Shown here piece after piece: positions 6,972 through 13,247 of a stretch of DNA of 15,119 bases. This DNA comes from Candidatus Moraniibacteriota bacterium (GTDB lineage Bacteria; Patescibacteriota; Minisyncoccia; CAIUEV01), in NCBI GenBank assembly GCA_016867255.1, contig VGKB01000018.1:1-15119 (forward strand). Direction: 5' to 3'. A model generated the notes under the pieces. The model did no database searches. It was given only the letters and a program-made list of their open reading frames with translations, and was not told where the DNA came from. The position numbers and the translations under genes are program-made. Within the stretch, counting starts at the first letter, position 1. Every line of letters begins with the position of its first letter.

Positions 6972-7514
6972 TTATACTTGCCTCTCCTCTCCTTCCGTCG
7001 TTACTCTCCCCCCCTGCCATTGTCCCCGATAAAGATTAGAGTTTCCGGCAACTTCATGGAAAGTAATGTGGACTACCCGAGCCCCCAGAGCGATTTTAAT
7101 TTTTTGCTGGCCCAGATTACAAATCGCAAAGGTCAGCTTGCCTCGGTAGCCGGGAGAAACTGCTCCATTGAAGAGAGCAATGCCGGAGCGAAACAGAGTC
7201 GTGCGGGAAACAATAAACGCGATTAAGTTTTTCGGTAAGTTTACGGATTCTATTGTGGTTACTAAATAATATTTTCCCGGAGAAATAGTGGCAGACTTTT
7301 CGGGATTGTCTGATTCATATTCTGCGATTTTCTTAAGATTGGGCGTGTCGCGGCTTTCTATGCCGAGAAAACCCTCTCCCTCAAGCTCGTAAAGCTCTCC
7401 CAAACGCAAGTCAAAACCCGCTCCTTCGGGATTGGCGAGTTCTCTTTTACAAAGCCCTTCCACCAGTTTCTTTTCTTTTACTAGTTTTAATAATTTATCA
7501 ACCCCTAGCACCAT
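6972..7514 (-). CDS. dCTP deaminase/dUTPase-fold protein with altered catalytic positions
   Basis: The 180-residue protein has the order of elements of the trimeric dCTP deaminase/dUTPase family: GAGFDLRLGELYEL (31-44), VSRTTLFRSGI (102-112), the beta-hairpin GAVSPGYRGKLTFAICNLG (117-135), and YRGQWQ near 162-167. These enzymes remove dUTP or make dUMP/dUTP from dCTP. Aligned by eye, the position of the deaminase catalytic Glu (the E of LEFYN in E. coli Dcd) is Ala130, and the position of the dUTPase catalytic Asp (GLIDSDYQG) is Ser120. The protein may therefore be a divergent enzyme using another residue, or a binding protein without this activity. It starts at ATG 7514, heads the minus-strand cluster with murA, and diverges from gatB. 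Fold assignment is firm; activity is not. Confidence 0.75.
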   Translation of the reverse strand: MVLGVDKLLKLVKEKKLVEGLCKRELANPEGAGFDLRLGELYELEGEGFLGIESRDTPNLKKIAEYESDNPEKSATISPGKYYLVTTIESVNLPKNLIAFIVSRTTLFRSGIALFNGAVSPGYRGKLTFAICNLGQQKIKIALGARVVHITFHEVAGNSNLYRGQWQGGRVTTEGEERQV

Positions 7515-7584
7515 GCTTTTACTTGTTACGGTTAAAATTTCCGGTGGGCACTTGTGTATTAAACAACAGATTTACGATAGCTCC

Positions 7585-7654
7585 AAGTCATAAGGTATAA
7601 GTTGTAAAAGATGAGCGTAAGTGTTATTTTTCTTACATCTTATGCTTGCGACTT
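7585..7654. repeat. Degenerate inverted repeat in the dcd-like/gatB divergent spacer
   Basis: AAGTCATAAGGTATAAGTTG beginning at 7585 is partly complementary to the segment ending at 7654 (reverse complement AAGTCGCAAGCATAAGATGT). A shorter competing pair is GTAAG 7617-7621 with CTTAC 7632-7636. It lies between two divergent genes and probably overlaps their promoters. AT-rich sequence at about 7664-7695 could hold the gatB promoter, but no box is convincing. Confidence 0.35.
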
Positions 7655-7715
7655 GCGCCTGTTTTTGAGTTATTTATATATTTATTATAGATTTTAGGCG
7701 TAACAGACAGAAACT

Positions 7716-9239
7716 ATGACAAAAAAAATTAGATACCAGCCGGTTATCGGCATGGAAGTGCATGTCCAGCCCAAGACCAGAAGCAAGATGTTTTGCTGCT
7801 GCACCAATGATCCCTTCTGTAAAAGACCCAATATTCATATTTGCCCGGTTTGTACCGGCCAGCCGGGAGCTCTGCCGGTGGCTAACCGTAATGCCATTGA
7901 AGAAACCATCCGCTTTGGTTTGGCGCTCAATTGCCAGATTGCCGAGTACAGTTGTTTTGACCGCAAGAGCTATTTTTATCCCGATCTCCCTAAGGGGTAC
8001 CAGATAAGCCAGTATGATAGCCCTTTTTGCCAAAAGGGTTTTCTTTTACTCGGCGGAAAGAAAATTCGCGTCAACCGAATTCACTTAGAGGAGGACGCGG
8101 GGAAAAACTTCCATCCCAAAGGAACGGAATACACACTAGTGGACCTCAACCGGGCCGGCGTGCCGCTGATTGAATTAGTTACTGAGCCGGATATGACAAG
8201 CGCCGCGGAAGCAAGAAGTTTTTGCCAAGAGTTACAGTTAATTTTGCGTTATCTCAATGTTTCCGATGCGGATATGGAAAAAGGGCAAATGCGCTGTGAA
8301 GCCAATATTTCCCTAATAAAAAATAGCGCTAAGAAAAAAGAGAGACTATCCGGAACTAAAGTGGAAGTCAAAAACCTTAATTCTTTTAAGGCAGTGGAAA
8401 GAAGTATTGAGTGTGAGATAAAAAGGCAGCGGCGGGTCTTGGAGCGGGGAGAGAGGGTAGTGGCGGAAACTCGCGGTTGGAGTGAGGGAAAACAGACTAC
8501 CGTGAGCCAGCGAAGCAAGGAAGAAGCTAGCGATTATCGCTATTTCCCCGAACCGGATATTCCGCCAATCTTTATTAAACGGGAAACGGTAGCCGCCTTA
8601 AAAAGGTCTTTAAATGAACTGCCGGCGGAATACCGGCGGCGCCTGCGCCGGGAGTACGGACTCAATCTGGAAACTGTGGAAATACTGGTCGCTAACAAAG
8701 ATCTAGGGGAATATTTTGAAGCTTCGGCGGGTGAGCTGCAGGTTTGGTGGGAAGATACGAATGAGAAAAAGATTCTCCCAAAAGATGTTTTTAAGCTGTT
8801 GGCTAACTATATCGTTACGGAAATTAAAAAGTGCTGGATTAATGGCAAGAACAAGATTGCAAGGGACAAGTGTACACCGGAGAACTTGGCGGAACTTATC
8901 GTGATGCTCCGGGAAAATAAAATTAATTCCTCGGCGGCTCAACTGATTTTGCAAAAAATGCTCCAAAGAGGAGGTGACCCTTCTCAAATAGCTGAAGAAT
9001 TGGATTTGGTACAGGTTTCTGATAGTAATGCTCTGGAAAAAGTTATTAAGTTGGTGATAAAAAACAATCCCGGGCCGATAGCTGAGCTCAGAGCGGGGAA
9101 AGACAAGACTTTACAGTTTTTGATTGGCCAGGTAATGAAAGAGACCCGCGGCAAAGCGAATCCGCAGGTAGCGGCGAAGATGATAAAAAAAGCGGTGGTC
9201 AATCCGCCTGACCGATCTACTCGGGCAGAAAATCGGTAA
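7716..9239 (+). CDS. gatB: Aspartyl/glutamyl-tRNA amidotransferase subunit B
   Basis: GatB is the kinase and transamidation subunit of GatCAB, which turns Glu-tRNA(Gln) and Asp-tRNA(Asn) into the correct amidated forms. The 507-residue protein opens with IGMEVHVQ (11-18). A cysteine-rich metal site follows: Cys27-29, Cys35, Cys43 and Cys46 in the FCCC and CPVC segments. Next come the SYFYPDLPKGYQISQYD segment, IHLEEDAGK and EVKNLNSFKAVERSIE, all typical GatB blocks. The C-terminal third is the helical tRNA-binding tail related to YqeY, ending in GKANPQVAAKMI. It is somewhat longer than the usual 475-480 residues, in part through insertions around 205-215 and 340-355. gatA and gatC are not in the window, so the subunits are encoded separately. 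Its last 23 bases overlap the convergent glycosylase gene. No clear Shine-Dalgarno precedes the ATG. Confidence 0.95.
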   Translation: MTKKIRYQPVIGMEVHVQPKTRSKMFCCCTNDPFCKRPNIHICPVCTGQPGALPVANRNAIEETIRFGLALNCQIAEYSCFDRKSYFYPDLPKGYQISQYDSPFCQKGFLLLGGKKIRVNRIHLEEDAGKNFHPKGTEYTLVDLNRAGVPLIELVTEPDMTSAAEARSFCQELQLILRYLNVSDADMEKGQMRCEANISLIKNSAKKKERLSGTKVEVKNLNSFKAVERSIECEIKRQRRVLERGERVVAETRGWSEGKQTTVSQRSKEEASDYRYFPEPDIPPIFIKRETVAALKRSLNELPAEYRRRLRREYGLNLETVEILVANKDLGEYFEASAGELQVWWEDTNEKKILPKDVFKLLANYIVTEIKKCWINGKNKIARDKCTPENLAELIVMLRENKINSSAAQLILQKMLQRGGDPSQIAEELDLVQVSDSNALEKVIKLVIKNNPGPIAELRAGKDKTLQFLIGQVMKETRGKANPQVAAKMIKKAVVNPPDRSTRAENR

Positions 9240-9870
9240 TCAGAGAAAACCTTAATAGTTTGTCTTTCCAATTTTTAGCGTAATCCACGCCAATTCTCTT
9301 GGATCTAGCTATTTGGTTTGGGGTAATTTTTATTCCGCGATCCTCTATGTAGAGCCGGGCACCTTTGGCGACTGCCGAAGTGCCGTTTAATCGCTTATCT
9401 ATTCTAAGGGCTTGGCATAGTTTGCCCGGGCCGTTTGTAATTGGTAACTGGTCACTAGTAACTAGTAACTGGGAAAGATTGTTTTTTAATAAATTTAACT
9501 TTCGGTTTTTTATCATTGATTTTATTCCCTTAATTGGTTTAATGGCGCGGATGAGAACGGCGGCAGGGTAATCTTTGGCCTCAGTGACGATATTGAGGCA
9601 ATGATACATACCGTAAACCAAGTAGACATACCAAGTGCCGGCTGAGCGGAACATTACGTCTGTCCTGGGCGTGCGGCCTTTGGCGGCGTGGCACGCCAGA
9701 TCATGGGGCCCAATATACGCTTCAGTTTCCGTGATAATCCCCGAGAGAGTTTTTTCGCCGAGTTTTCTTACCAAAATTTTTCCCAACAGCTCTTGGGCAA
9801 CTCGCTCAGTCTTTGGGAGGAAAAAATCCCCACCTATTTTCATGGAAGTTTGACAGGAAACTTTTTTCAT
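9217..9870 (-). CDS. mpg: 3-methyladenine DNA glycosylase (AAG/MPG family)
   Basis: The enzyme excises alkylated purines such as 3-methyladenine to start base excision repair. The 217-residue protein matches the AAG fold family: TETEAYIGP (47-55) carries the catalytic Glu50 and the intercalating-region Tyr52, then RTPRTDVMF, GTWYVYLVYGMYHCLNIVT (78-96) and NGPGKLCQAL (146-155) follow. RIGVDYAKNWKDKLLRF closes the domain. The start at 9870 gives nine residues before a second Met at position 10; either is possible. Between KSMIKNRK and the NGPGK motif there is an extra loop of about 20 residues (roughly 125-145) coded partly by a heptanucleotide tandem repeat. Its 3' end overlaps gatB by 23 bases tail to tail. 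Confidence 0.92.
   Translation of the reverse strand: MKKVSCQTSMKIGGDFFLPKTERVAQELLGKILVRKLGEKTLSGIITETEAYIGPHDLACHAAKGRTPRTDVMFRSAGTWYVYLVYGMYHCLNIVTEAKDYPAAVLIRAIKPIKGIKSMIKNRKLNLLKNNLSQLLVTSDQLPITNGPGKLCQALRIDKRLNGTSAVAKGARLYIEDRGIKITPNQIARSKRIGVDYAKNWKDKLLRFSLITDFLPE
9443..9470. repeat. Heptanucleotide tandem repeat inside the glycosylase gene
   Basis: Four adjacent 7-mers read GGTAACT, GGTCACT, AGTAACT, AGTAACT on the plus strand. In the glycosylase frame they code for the QLLVTSDQLP loop, which lies between conserved motifs in a part that is short in most relatives. Confidence 0.75.
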
Positions 9871-9873
9871 TAA

Positions 9874-9902
9874 TAAGCTGAAAGATTTATTCTTTTAGCT
9901 TA
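9874..9902. repeat. Hairpin between glycosylase start and small ORF
   Basis: TAAGCTGAAAG 9874-9884 pairs with CTTTTAGCTTA 9892-9902 (11 pairs, one G-T; loop 7 nt). It lies between two divergent starts (9870 minus, 9912 plus), so it is more likely an operator or palindromic repeat than a terminator. Confidence 0.5.
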
Positions 9903-9911
9903 AATAAAAAA

Positions 9912-10064
9912 ATGAACCTAATCAAGCTAATGGAGATTAGAGACCGGGAAAAAATAAACGAAGCCGGAAAAATAAGGAGACGGTTAGATCCGGTCAAATG
10001 GAGAAAGACAAAAATATCAATCGGCCTGTTGATTTTGTTATTAATATTGTCTTGCTGGCTGTAG
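9912..10064 (+). CDS. Small single-helix membrane protein (50 residues)
   Basis: An ATG at 9912 opens a 50-codon frame ending at TAG 10062-10064. The N-terminal two thirds are highly charged (MEIRDREKINEAGKIRRR, about residues 7-24). The last 16 residues, ISIGLLILLLILSCWL, form one hydrophobic helix ending at the C-terminus, as in tail-anchored or division-related small proteins. I do not recognise a family. The clean charged-then-hydrophobic layout argues for a real gene; the lack of a clear Shine-Dalgarno and the small size argue for caution. It runs convergent to the NHL gene, 11 nt from its stop. Confidence 0.45.
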   Translation: MNLIKLMEIRDREKINEAGKIRRRLDPVKWRKTKISIGLLILLLILSCWL

Positions 10065-10075
10065 AGATTTCTATT

Positions 10076-11599
10076 TTACTGCACCGTAATCGCGTCAGTC
10101 TTGCTCTTGGTGGTCCAAGCGCCTTTGCTGCTGGTCTTGTATTTGAAGGAGGATAGGTTATAACTCTTCTTGCTCCATTTACCGTATTTAAGCCGGACTT
10201 TGACAACTAGATTATCACCCGAATTCTGGACGCTTTTGATGGTGGTCTTTTTGTTGTTAAACCGGACCTTGACCCAGTTTTTCTTTTTTTTGGAGAGGTT
10301 GACATTATAGGCCGTGATGGTAATGGTAGTTTTCTTGAACTTTTTATTGCTGTAGCTTAGGGCTGTCGGGCTTACGGTCAAGCCGTCGGCAGGGCCAACT
10401 TCAAACAAAAGAGTTCGGTTGTTTTCCCTGTCGGCAGCTATAAGATATTTATCATAAAGGATCATCCCATACGGCTTGTTAAACGTATTTGCCGCTGCCG
10501 ATCCGCCTTGATTGGCGCTTGTACCCGTGAAACTGGCTTGGCCGATCACTTTGTCAGCGCTTGAATTATTACTGGTCGGAACAGAGTTAAAAAGCAGTAT
10601 CCTATGGTTTTCGTAATCGGAAATGAAGAGTCTTGTCCCGTCGCAATAAACGGCGTGGGGACCGTTAAGCGTGTTGGCTGCTGCCGATCCGCCTTGATTG
10701 GCGGCTTCCCCGGTCATGTTGGCTTGGCCGATTACCACATTGGCGCTGGCGTTATTGGCAGTCGGGATGGAATTGAAGATTAATACGCGGTGGTTGGCGT
10801 AATCAGAAACAAAGACTTTGCTATCGCGTTCCTGCACCCAAATCGGGGTTTCCAGGGTGTTGACATTGGCCGTTCCTCCCTGGTCGGGATTGCTGGAAGT
10901 CATATCCTGTTGGCCGATTACCACATTGGCGCTGGCGTTATTGGCAGTCGGGATGGAATTGAAGATTAATACGCGGTTGTTATCCAAGTCGGCAATATAT
11001 AGCTTTCCCCCGCTGGCCCAGACTCCCATTGGCTCGTCTAGGGTATTTGCCGAAACTGCTCCTCCCTGGTTAGCGGAAGTACTGGTCATATTTTGCTGGC
11101 CTACTACCACATCGGCGGAAGCGTTGTTGCTAGTGGGAATTGTATTGTAAATAAGAACGCGATGATTTCCCCAGTCGGAAACGAAAAGTCTAGTTCCGTC
11201 AGAATATACCCCCACCGGATAATGCAAGGTGTTAGCGCCAGCCGCTCCTCCCTGGTTAGCGGAAGTACTGGTCATATTTTGCTGGCCTACTATCACATCG
11301 GCGGAAGCGTTATCGGAGGCGGGAACTGAATTATAAATTAAGACGCGATGGTTATGGGAATCGGCTATTATTAGCTTTCCTCCAATCTCAAAAGCGCCAA
11401 TTGGATTGTTGAGCGTGTTGGCCGCGGCCGCCCCGCCCTGATTGGCGCTACCGGAAGTTAAATTGGTCTGGCCGATTACTCTGGTGGCGGAAAGATTAGC
11501 CGTCCAGGCCGAAGCGGTAGTAGTTACAACCACCTGAGCAACAAAAAGCGCCGAGGCGCTTATGAGCGCTAGACCCAATTTTGTTTTTTTTGTTTTCAT
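10076..11599 (-). CDS. Secreted NHL-repeat beta-propeller protein with lysine-rich C-terminal domain
   Basis: The 507-residue protein begins with a signal peptide: MKTKKTK, a hydrophobic stretch, and a likely cut after Ala-Ser-Ala at 29-31. From about residue 41 to 404 there are six copies of a 62-residue unit. Each has VIGQ or VVGQ, an NMT.. SANQGG patch, ANTL..P.GV, then LFVSD or LYIAD, NHRVLIFNS and IPT.NNASA. The D..N(H)R and LF/LIFN pattern is that of NHL repeats, so a six-bladed propeller is likely. Residues 405-507 form a separate beta-rich domain with very many lysines (KKFKKTT, NLSKKKKNW), possibly Ig-like, perhaps for binding an acidic surface polymer. The units are nearly identical in places, also at the DNA level. 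Its role may be surface binding of proteins or glycans; no partner is adjacent. Confidence 0.8.
   Translation of the reverse strand: MKTKKTKLGLALISASALFVAQVVVTTTASAWTANLSATRVIGQTNLTSGSANQGGAAAANTLNNPIGAFEIGGKLIIADSHNHRVLIYNSVPASDNASADVIVGQQNMTSTSANQGGAAGANTLHYPVGVYSDGTRLFVSDWGNHRVLIYNTIPTSNNASADVVVGQQNMTSTSANQGGAVSANTLDEPMGVWASGGKLYIADLDNNRVLIFNSIPTANNASANVVIGQQDMTSSNPDQGGTANVNTLETPIWVQERDSKVFVSDYANHRVLIFNSIPTANNASANVVIGQANMTGEAANQGGSAAANTLNGPHAVYCDGTRLFISDYENHRILLFNSVPTSNNSSADKVIGQASFTGTSANQGGSAAANTFNKPYGMILYDKYLIAADRENNRTLLFEVGPADGLTVSPTALSYSNKKFKKTTITITAYNVNLSKKKKNWVKVRFNNKKTTIKSVQNSGDNLVVKVRLKYGKWSKKSYNLSSFKYKTSSKGAWTTKSKTDAITVQ
10390..11479 (-). repeat. Six tandem 186-bp coding repeats
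   Basis: The DNA coding for the propeller repeats with a 186-bp period. 10724-10791 and 10910-10977 are identical over 68 nt. 11058-11106 and 11244-11292 are identical over 49 nt. The outer units are more diverged, so the inner pairs look recently copied or homogenised. Confidence 0.85.
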
Positions 11600-11634
11600 T
11601 TTTTTGTTTTAGGAGCTAAAATTTATTTGAATTT

Positions 11635-11662
11635 ATTTTAGAGGAAAAGTATTAGCTTGCAA
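11635..11662 (-). promoter_or_regulatory. Candidate sigma-70-type promoter for the NHL gene
   Basis: On the minus strand TTGCAA (11657-11662) and TAAAAT (11635-11640) are separated by 16 nt. The -10 box matches the consensus at five of six bases and lies about 35 nt before the ATG at 11599. AT-rich background makes chance matches common. Confidence 0.4.
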
Positions 11663-11770
11663 ATATTTCCTGAGCTATATTTTGTAAATATTTTATCTAG
11701 ATTTAATAATTGGTTTGGTATACTGGGCGGATATTTAATTTCTAAAAATGGCCGCAGCATCAAGCGCCGG

Positions 11771-11833
11771 GCTCCGGCGAGCGGAGCGAGCGGTGGTGGG
11801 GCTGATTCAATATGGTGGACCGTGGCGGACTGA
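11771..11833 (+). other. Attachment-site scar: recombinase tail and tRNA 3'-end fragment
   Basis: The 17-mer attcaatatggtggacc at 11805-11821 is the exact reverse complement of 13378-13394, the junction of tRNA-Ala(UGC) and the serine recombinase. In the open plus frame it reads ADSIWWTVAD and then stops at 11831-11833, like the SIWWT end of the recombinase. The complement of 11813-11830 reads as the last 18 nt of a tRNA: CCGCC, then ACGGTCC, then A-CCA; the T-loop beyond it is not present. A hairpin, GCTCCG 11771-11776 with CGGAGC 11782-11787, precedes it. I read this as what is left after loss of a related element; chance similarity is the alternative. Confidence 0.5.
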
Positions 11834-11878
11834 TTTTAAACCGGATTATTGAAGAACTCAAGAGTTGGAGCGAGCTAA

Positions 11879-12223
11879 TCAACTCTTCTTCAGCATTTCC
11901 TCAATGTTCTTTTTGAGTTCGGGAATATCCTTTTTCACGGTTTTCCAAATTCTTATCATGTTTACTCCGGAATACTCATGAATAAGAACATCCCTGGTTC
12001 CTGCGATATCCTTCCAGGGAATTTTGGGGTATTTTTCTTTGACTTCGTCCGACAATTGCTTCACTGCTTCGCCGATAATTTCCAACCGGCGCAGTACCGA
12101 GTCCTGCTTTTCGTAATCCTCGTAAAAGTGTTCCTCACTGAAATCTTCAAGGTATTCTTCAATCTTTAAAATACAGTCGTAAATATCGTTTAGATAAACT
12201 TTGGTATTTTTATCTCCCTTCAT
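11879..12223 (-). CDS. hepT: HEPN-domain toxin of a HEPN/MNT toxin-antitoxin pair
   Basis: HepT-like toxins are small helical RNases that cut RNA, often tRNA. The 114-residue product is all helical and has the family's RX4HXY motif as R77-DVLI-H82-E-Y84. The segment RRLEIIGEAVKQL (45-57) is the other conserved helix. It overlaps the upstream antitoxin gene by four bases (ATGA), showing tight coupling. Known partners inactivate HepT by adding AMP to the Tyr of this motif, here Tyr84. The stop codon lies within an inverted repeat (11860-11867 with 11880-11887), which lacks a T-run. Confidence 0.88.
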   Translation of the reverse strand: MKGDKNTKVYLNDIYDCILKIEEYLEDFSEEHFYEDYEKQDSVLRRLEIIGEAVKQLSDEVKEKYPKIPWKDIAGTRDVLIHEYSGVNMIRIWKTVKKDIPELKKNIEEMLKKS

Positions 12224-12501
12224 AAGATTGTTTTTTCTTCTTTTAAAATTCTCTGCCTGATCAAAGGTTTAATGGTGTCGTATTCTACTAAATCAACCTT
12301 GTGTCCCAGCGCTTTTTCCAGTTCCAGCTTTAATCTCACAAATTCAAAAAGACCGATATCCCTCTGGATATCAACCAGAATGTCAACGTCGCTGTTCCTA
12401 TCTGCCTCGTTCCTAGCGTACGAACCAAAAACTCCCGCCCGGACTACGCCGTAACGGTTTAGAATTGGAACGGTGGCTTGTTTGATTTGTTCTATACTCA
12501 T
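12220..12501 (-). CDS. mntA: MNT-family minimal nucleotidyltransferase antitoxin
   Basis: The 93-residue protein is a minimal nucleotidyltransferase: GSYAR at 26-30, then SDVD at 37-40 gives the GSxAR...SDxD metal and nucleotide site, complete with both aspartates. In characterised pairs the MntA enzyme transfers AMP from ATP to the HEPN toxin and so neutralises it. It starts at ATG 12499-12501, 129 nt from tRNA-Ala(GGC), and precedes hepT in the same transcript with a four-base overlap. Such pairs are common in thermophiles, archaea and CPR bacteria, and stabilise genomic islands or act in defence; here it borders the tRNA-targeting elements. Confidence 0.88.
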   Translation of the reverse strand: MSIEQIKQATVPILNRYGVVRAGVFGSYARNEADRNSDVDILVDIQRDIGLFEFVRLKLELEKALGHKVDLVEYDTIKPLIRQRILKEEKTIL

Positions 12502-12630
12502 TGCAATTATTTAGCCCACTTTTAGCTTAAAGCACAATAAGGATATTTTCAAGCGAAAAATTCTGACACAAAAAGAAACTCCCCTATGACACACCCCTCC
12601 TTGATGTATTCGGTCTAGTGCAATAAGCTG

Positions 12631-12703
12631 TGGACCTGAGGGGACTTGAACCCCTGACCCCCTCCATGCCATGGAGATGCTCTACCAACTGAGCTACAGG
12701 CCC
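12631..12703 (-). tRNA. tRNA-Ala(GGC)
   Basis: Complete 73-nt cloverleaf: acceptor GGGCCTG with CAGGTCC, D-stem GCTC/GAGC, anticodon loop ATGGCAT (anticodon GGC), T-stem AGGGG/CCCCT with loop TTCAAGT. The G3-U70 pair that marks alanine tRNAs is present. CCA is not encoded. The stop codon of the GIY-YIG ORF lies in its 5' part. Confidence 0.95.
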
Positions 12704-12933
12704 AATGTTTTTTTGAGAAATCTTCTTCCTGCTGCTGTTTTTAAATATACTTCTCTCTTTCTTGCTTCCTTGAAATCTAAAAACTTTTCTTTATAAACTA
12801 GCTGCACATATCCCATCCGGCTAGTTGTCCTTGTATGTCCAATCCTGTGTTCATACAATCTACGTTTTAAATTATTCGTCACTCCCTTATATAATTTTCC
12901 TTTATCATCTTTTAAAACATAAACCGTAAACAT
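12694..12933 (-). CDS. Small GIY-YIG nuclease-domain protein
   Basis: From the ATG at 12933 the product has 79 residues and is a single GIY-YIG domain of the UvrC/YhbQ-like kind. It has VYVL (4-7) in place of GIY, YKG (15-17 region) in place of YIG, and then TNNLKRRLYEH, the Arg helix. YKEKFLDFKEARKREVYLK follows with the catalytic-helix Glu, and the tail is basic. An earlier ATG at 12957, inside the tRNA fragment, would add eight residues. The ORF ends inside the 5' arm of intact tRNA-Ala(GGC) and begins right after a broken copy of the same tRNA, so it appears to be carried by a tRNA-targeting insertion. Such one-domain proteins are abundant in CPR genomes and often of unknown role; a homing or repair function is possible. 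Confidence 0.8.
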   Translation of the reverse strand: MFTVYVLKDDKGKLYKGVTNNLKRRLYEHRIGHTRTTSRMGYVQLVYKEKFLDFKEARKREVYLKTAAGRRFLKKTLGL

Positions 12934-12952
12934 AAGTTTAGTATATAGGTCT

Positions 12953-13029
12953 TCCATGCCATGGAGATGCTCCCCGCCCGACTGGACGACGCCAGTCGTT
13001 CGGGCGGGTACCAACTGAGCTACAGGCCC
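12953..13029 (-). pseudogene. Broken tRNA-Ala(GGC) copy (5' 41 nt, split by a hairpin)
   Basis: 12953-12972 and 13009-13032 equal 12663-12682 and 12683-12706 of the intact gene. Together they hold tRNA positions 1-41 plus three upstream bases. The 3' anticodon stem is cut short; the variable loop, T-arm and acceptor 3' strand are missing. A 36-nt insertion (12973-13008) separates position 21 from 22. Confidence 0.9.
12973..13008. repeat. 36-nt GC-rich hairpin inserted in the D-loop of the tRNA fragment
   Basis: The arms CCCGCCCGA (12973-12981) and TCGGGCGGG (13000-13008) are perfectly complementary. Inside, CTGG 12982-12985 pairs with CCAG 12992-12995 around ACGACG, leaving a TCGT bulge on the right side. 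The ends fall exactly at the D-loop/D-stem border. Confidence 0.85.
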
Positions 13030-13121
13030 AATACCGCATATTTTTGCATTCTCCAATAAAAAAATAAAGTAAGCAACAGGATTGCTACAAAGATAAATTA
13101 AAATTAGGATAATTCTAAAGC

Positions 13122-13194
13122 GGGCCCGTAACTCAGTGGTCAGAGTAACCGGCTCATAACCGGTGAGTCGAAGGTTCAAATCCTTCCGGGCCCA
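13122..13194 (+). tRNA. tRNA with CAT anticodon (elongator Met or Ile2)
   Basis: Complete 73-nt cloverleaf: acceptor GGGCCCG/CGGGCCC fully paired, anticodon stem ACCGG/CCGGT, loop CTCATAA (anticodon CAT), T-stem GAAGG/CCTTC. The fully paired 1-72 position excludes the initiator. CCA is not encoded (ACCT follows). Its arm resembles both elongator Met and the lysidine-modified Ile2 type; sequence alone does not settle which. Confidence 0.92.
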
Positions 13195-13247
13195 CCTTCG
13201 CCAAAATTGCCGGGGGTGGTATTTGTTAATCTCGTTTTAACCTCTTT

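Noticed and set aside
10390..11479. Regular repeats considered as a CRISPR array
   Set aside because: The period is 186 bp and the repeats are continuous coding sequence of a propeller; there are no spacers and no cas genes.
12934..13179. Long N-terminal extension of the GIY-YIG ORF back to 13179
   Set aside because: The extra codons are the antisense of the CAT tRNA and the read-through of the broken tRNA-Ala copy and its hairpin; the conserved domain begins at 12933.
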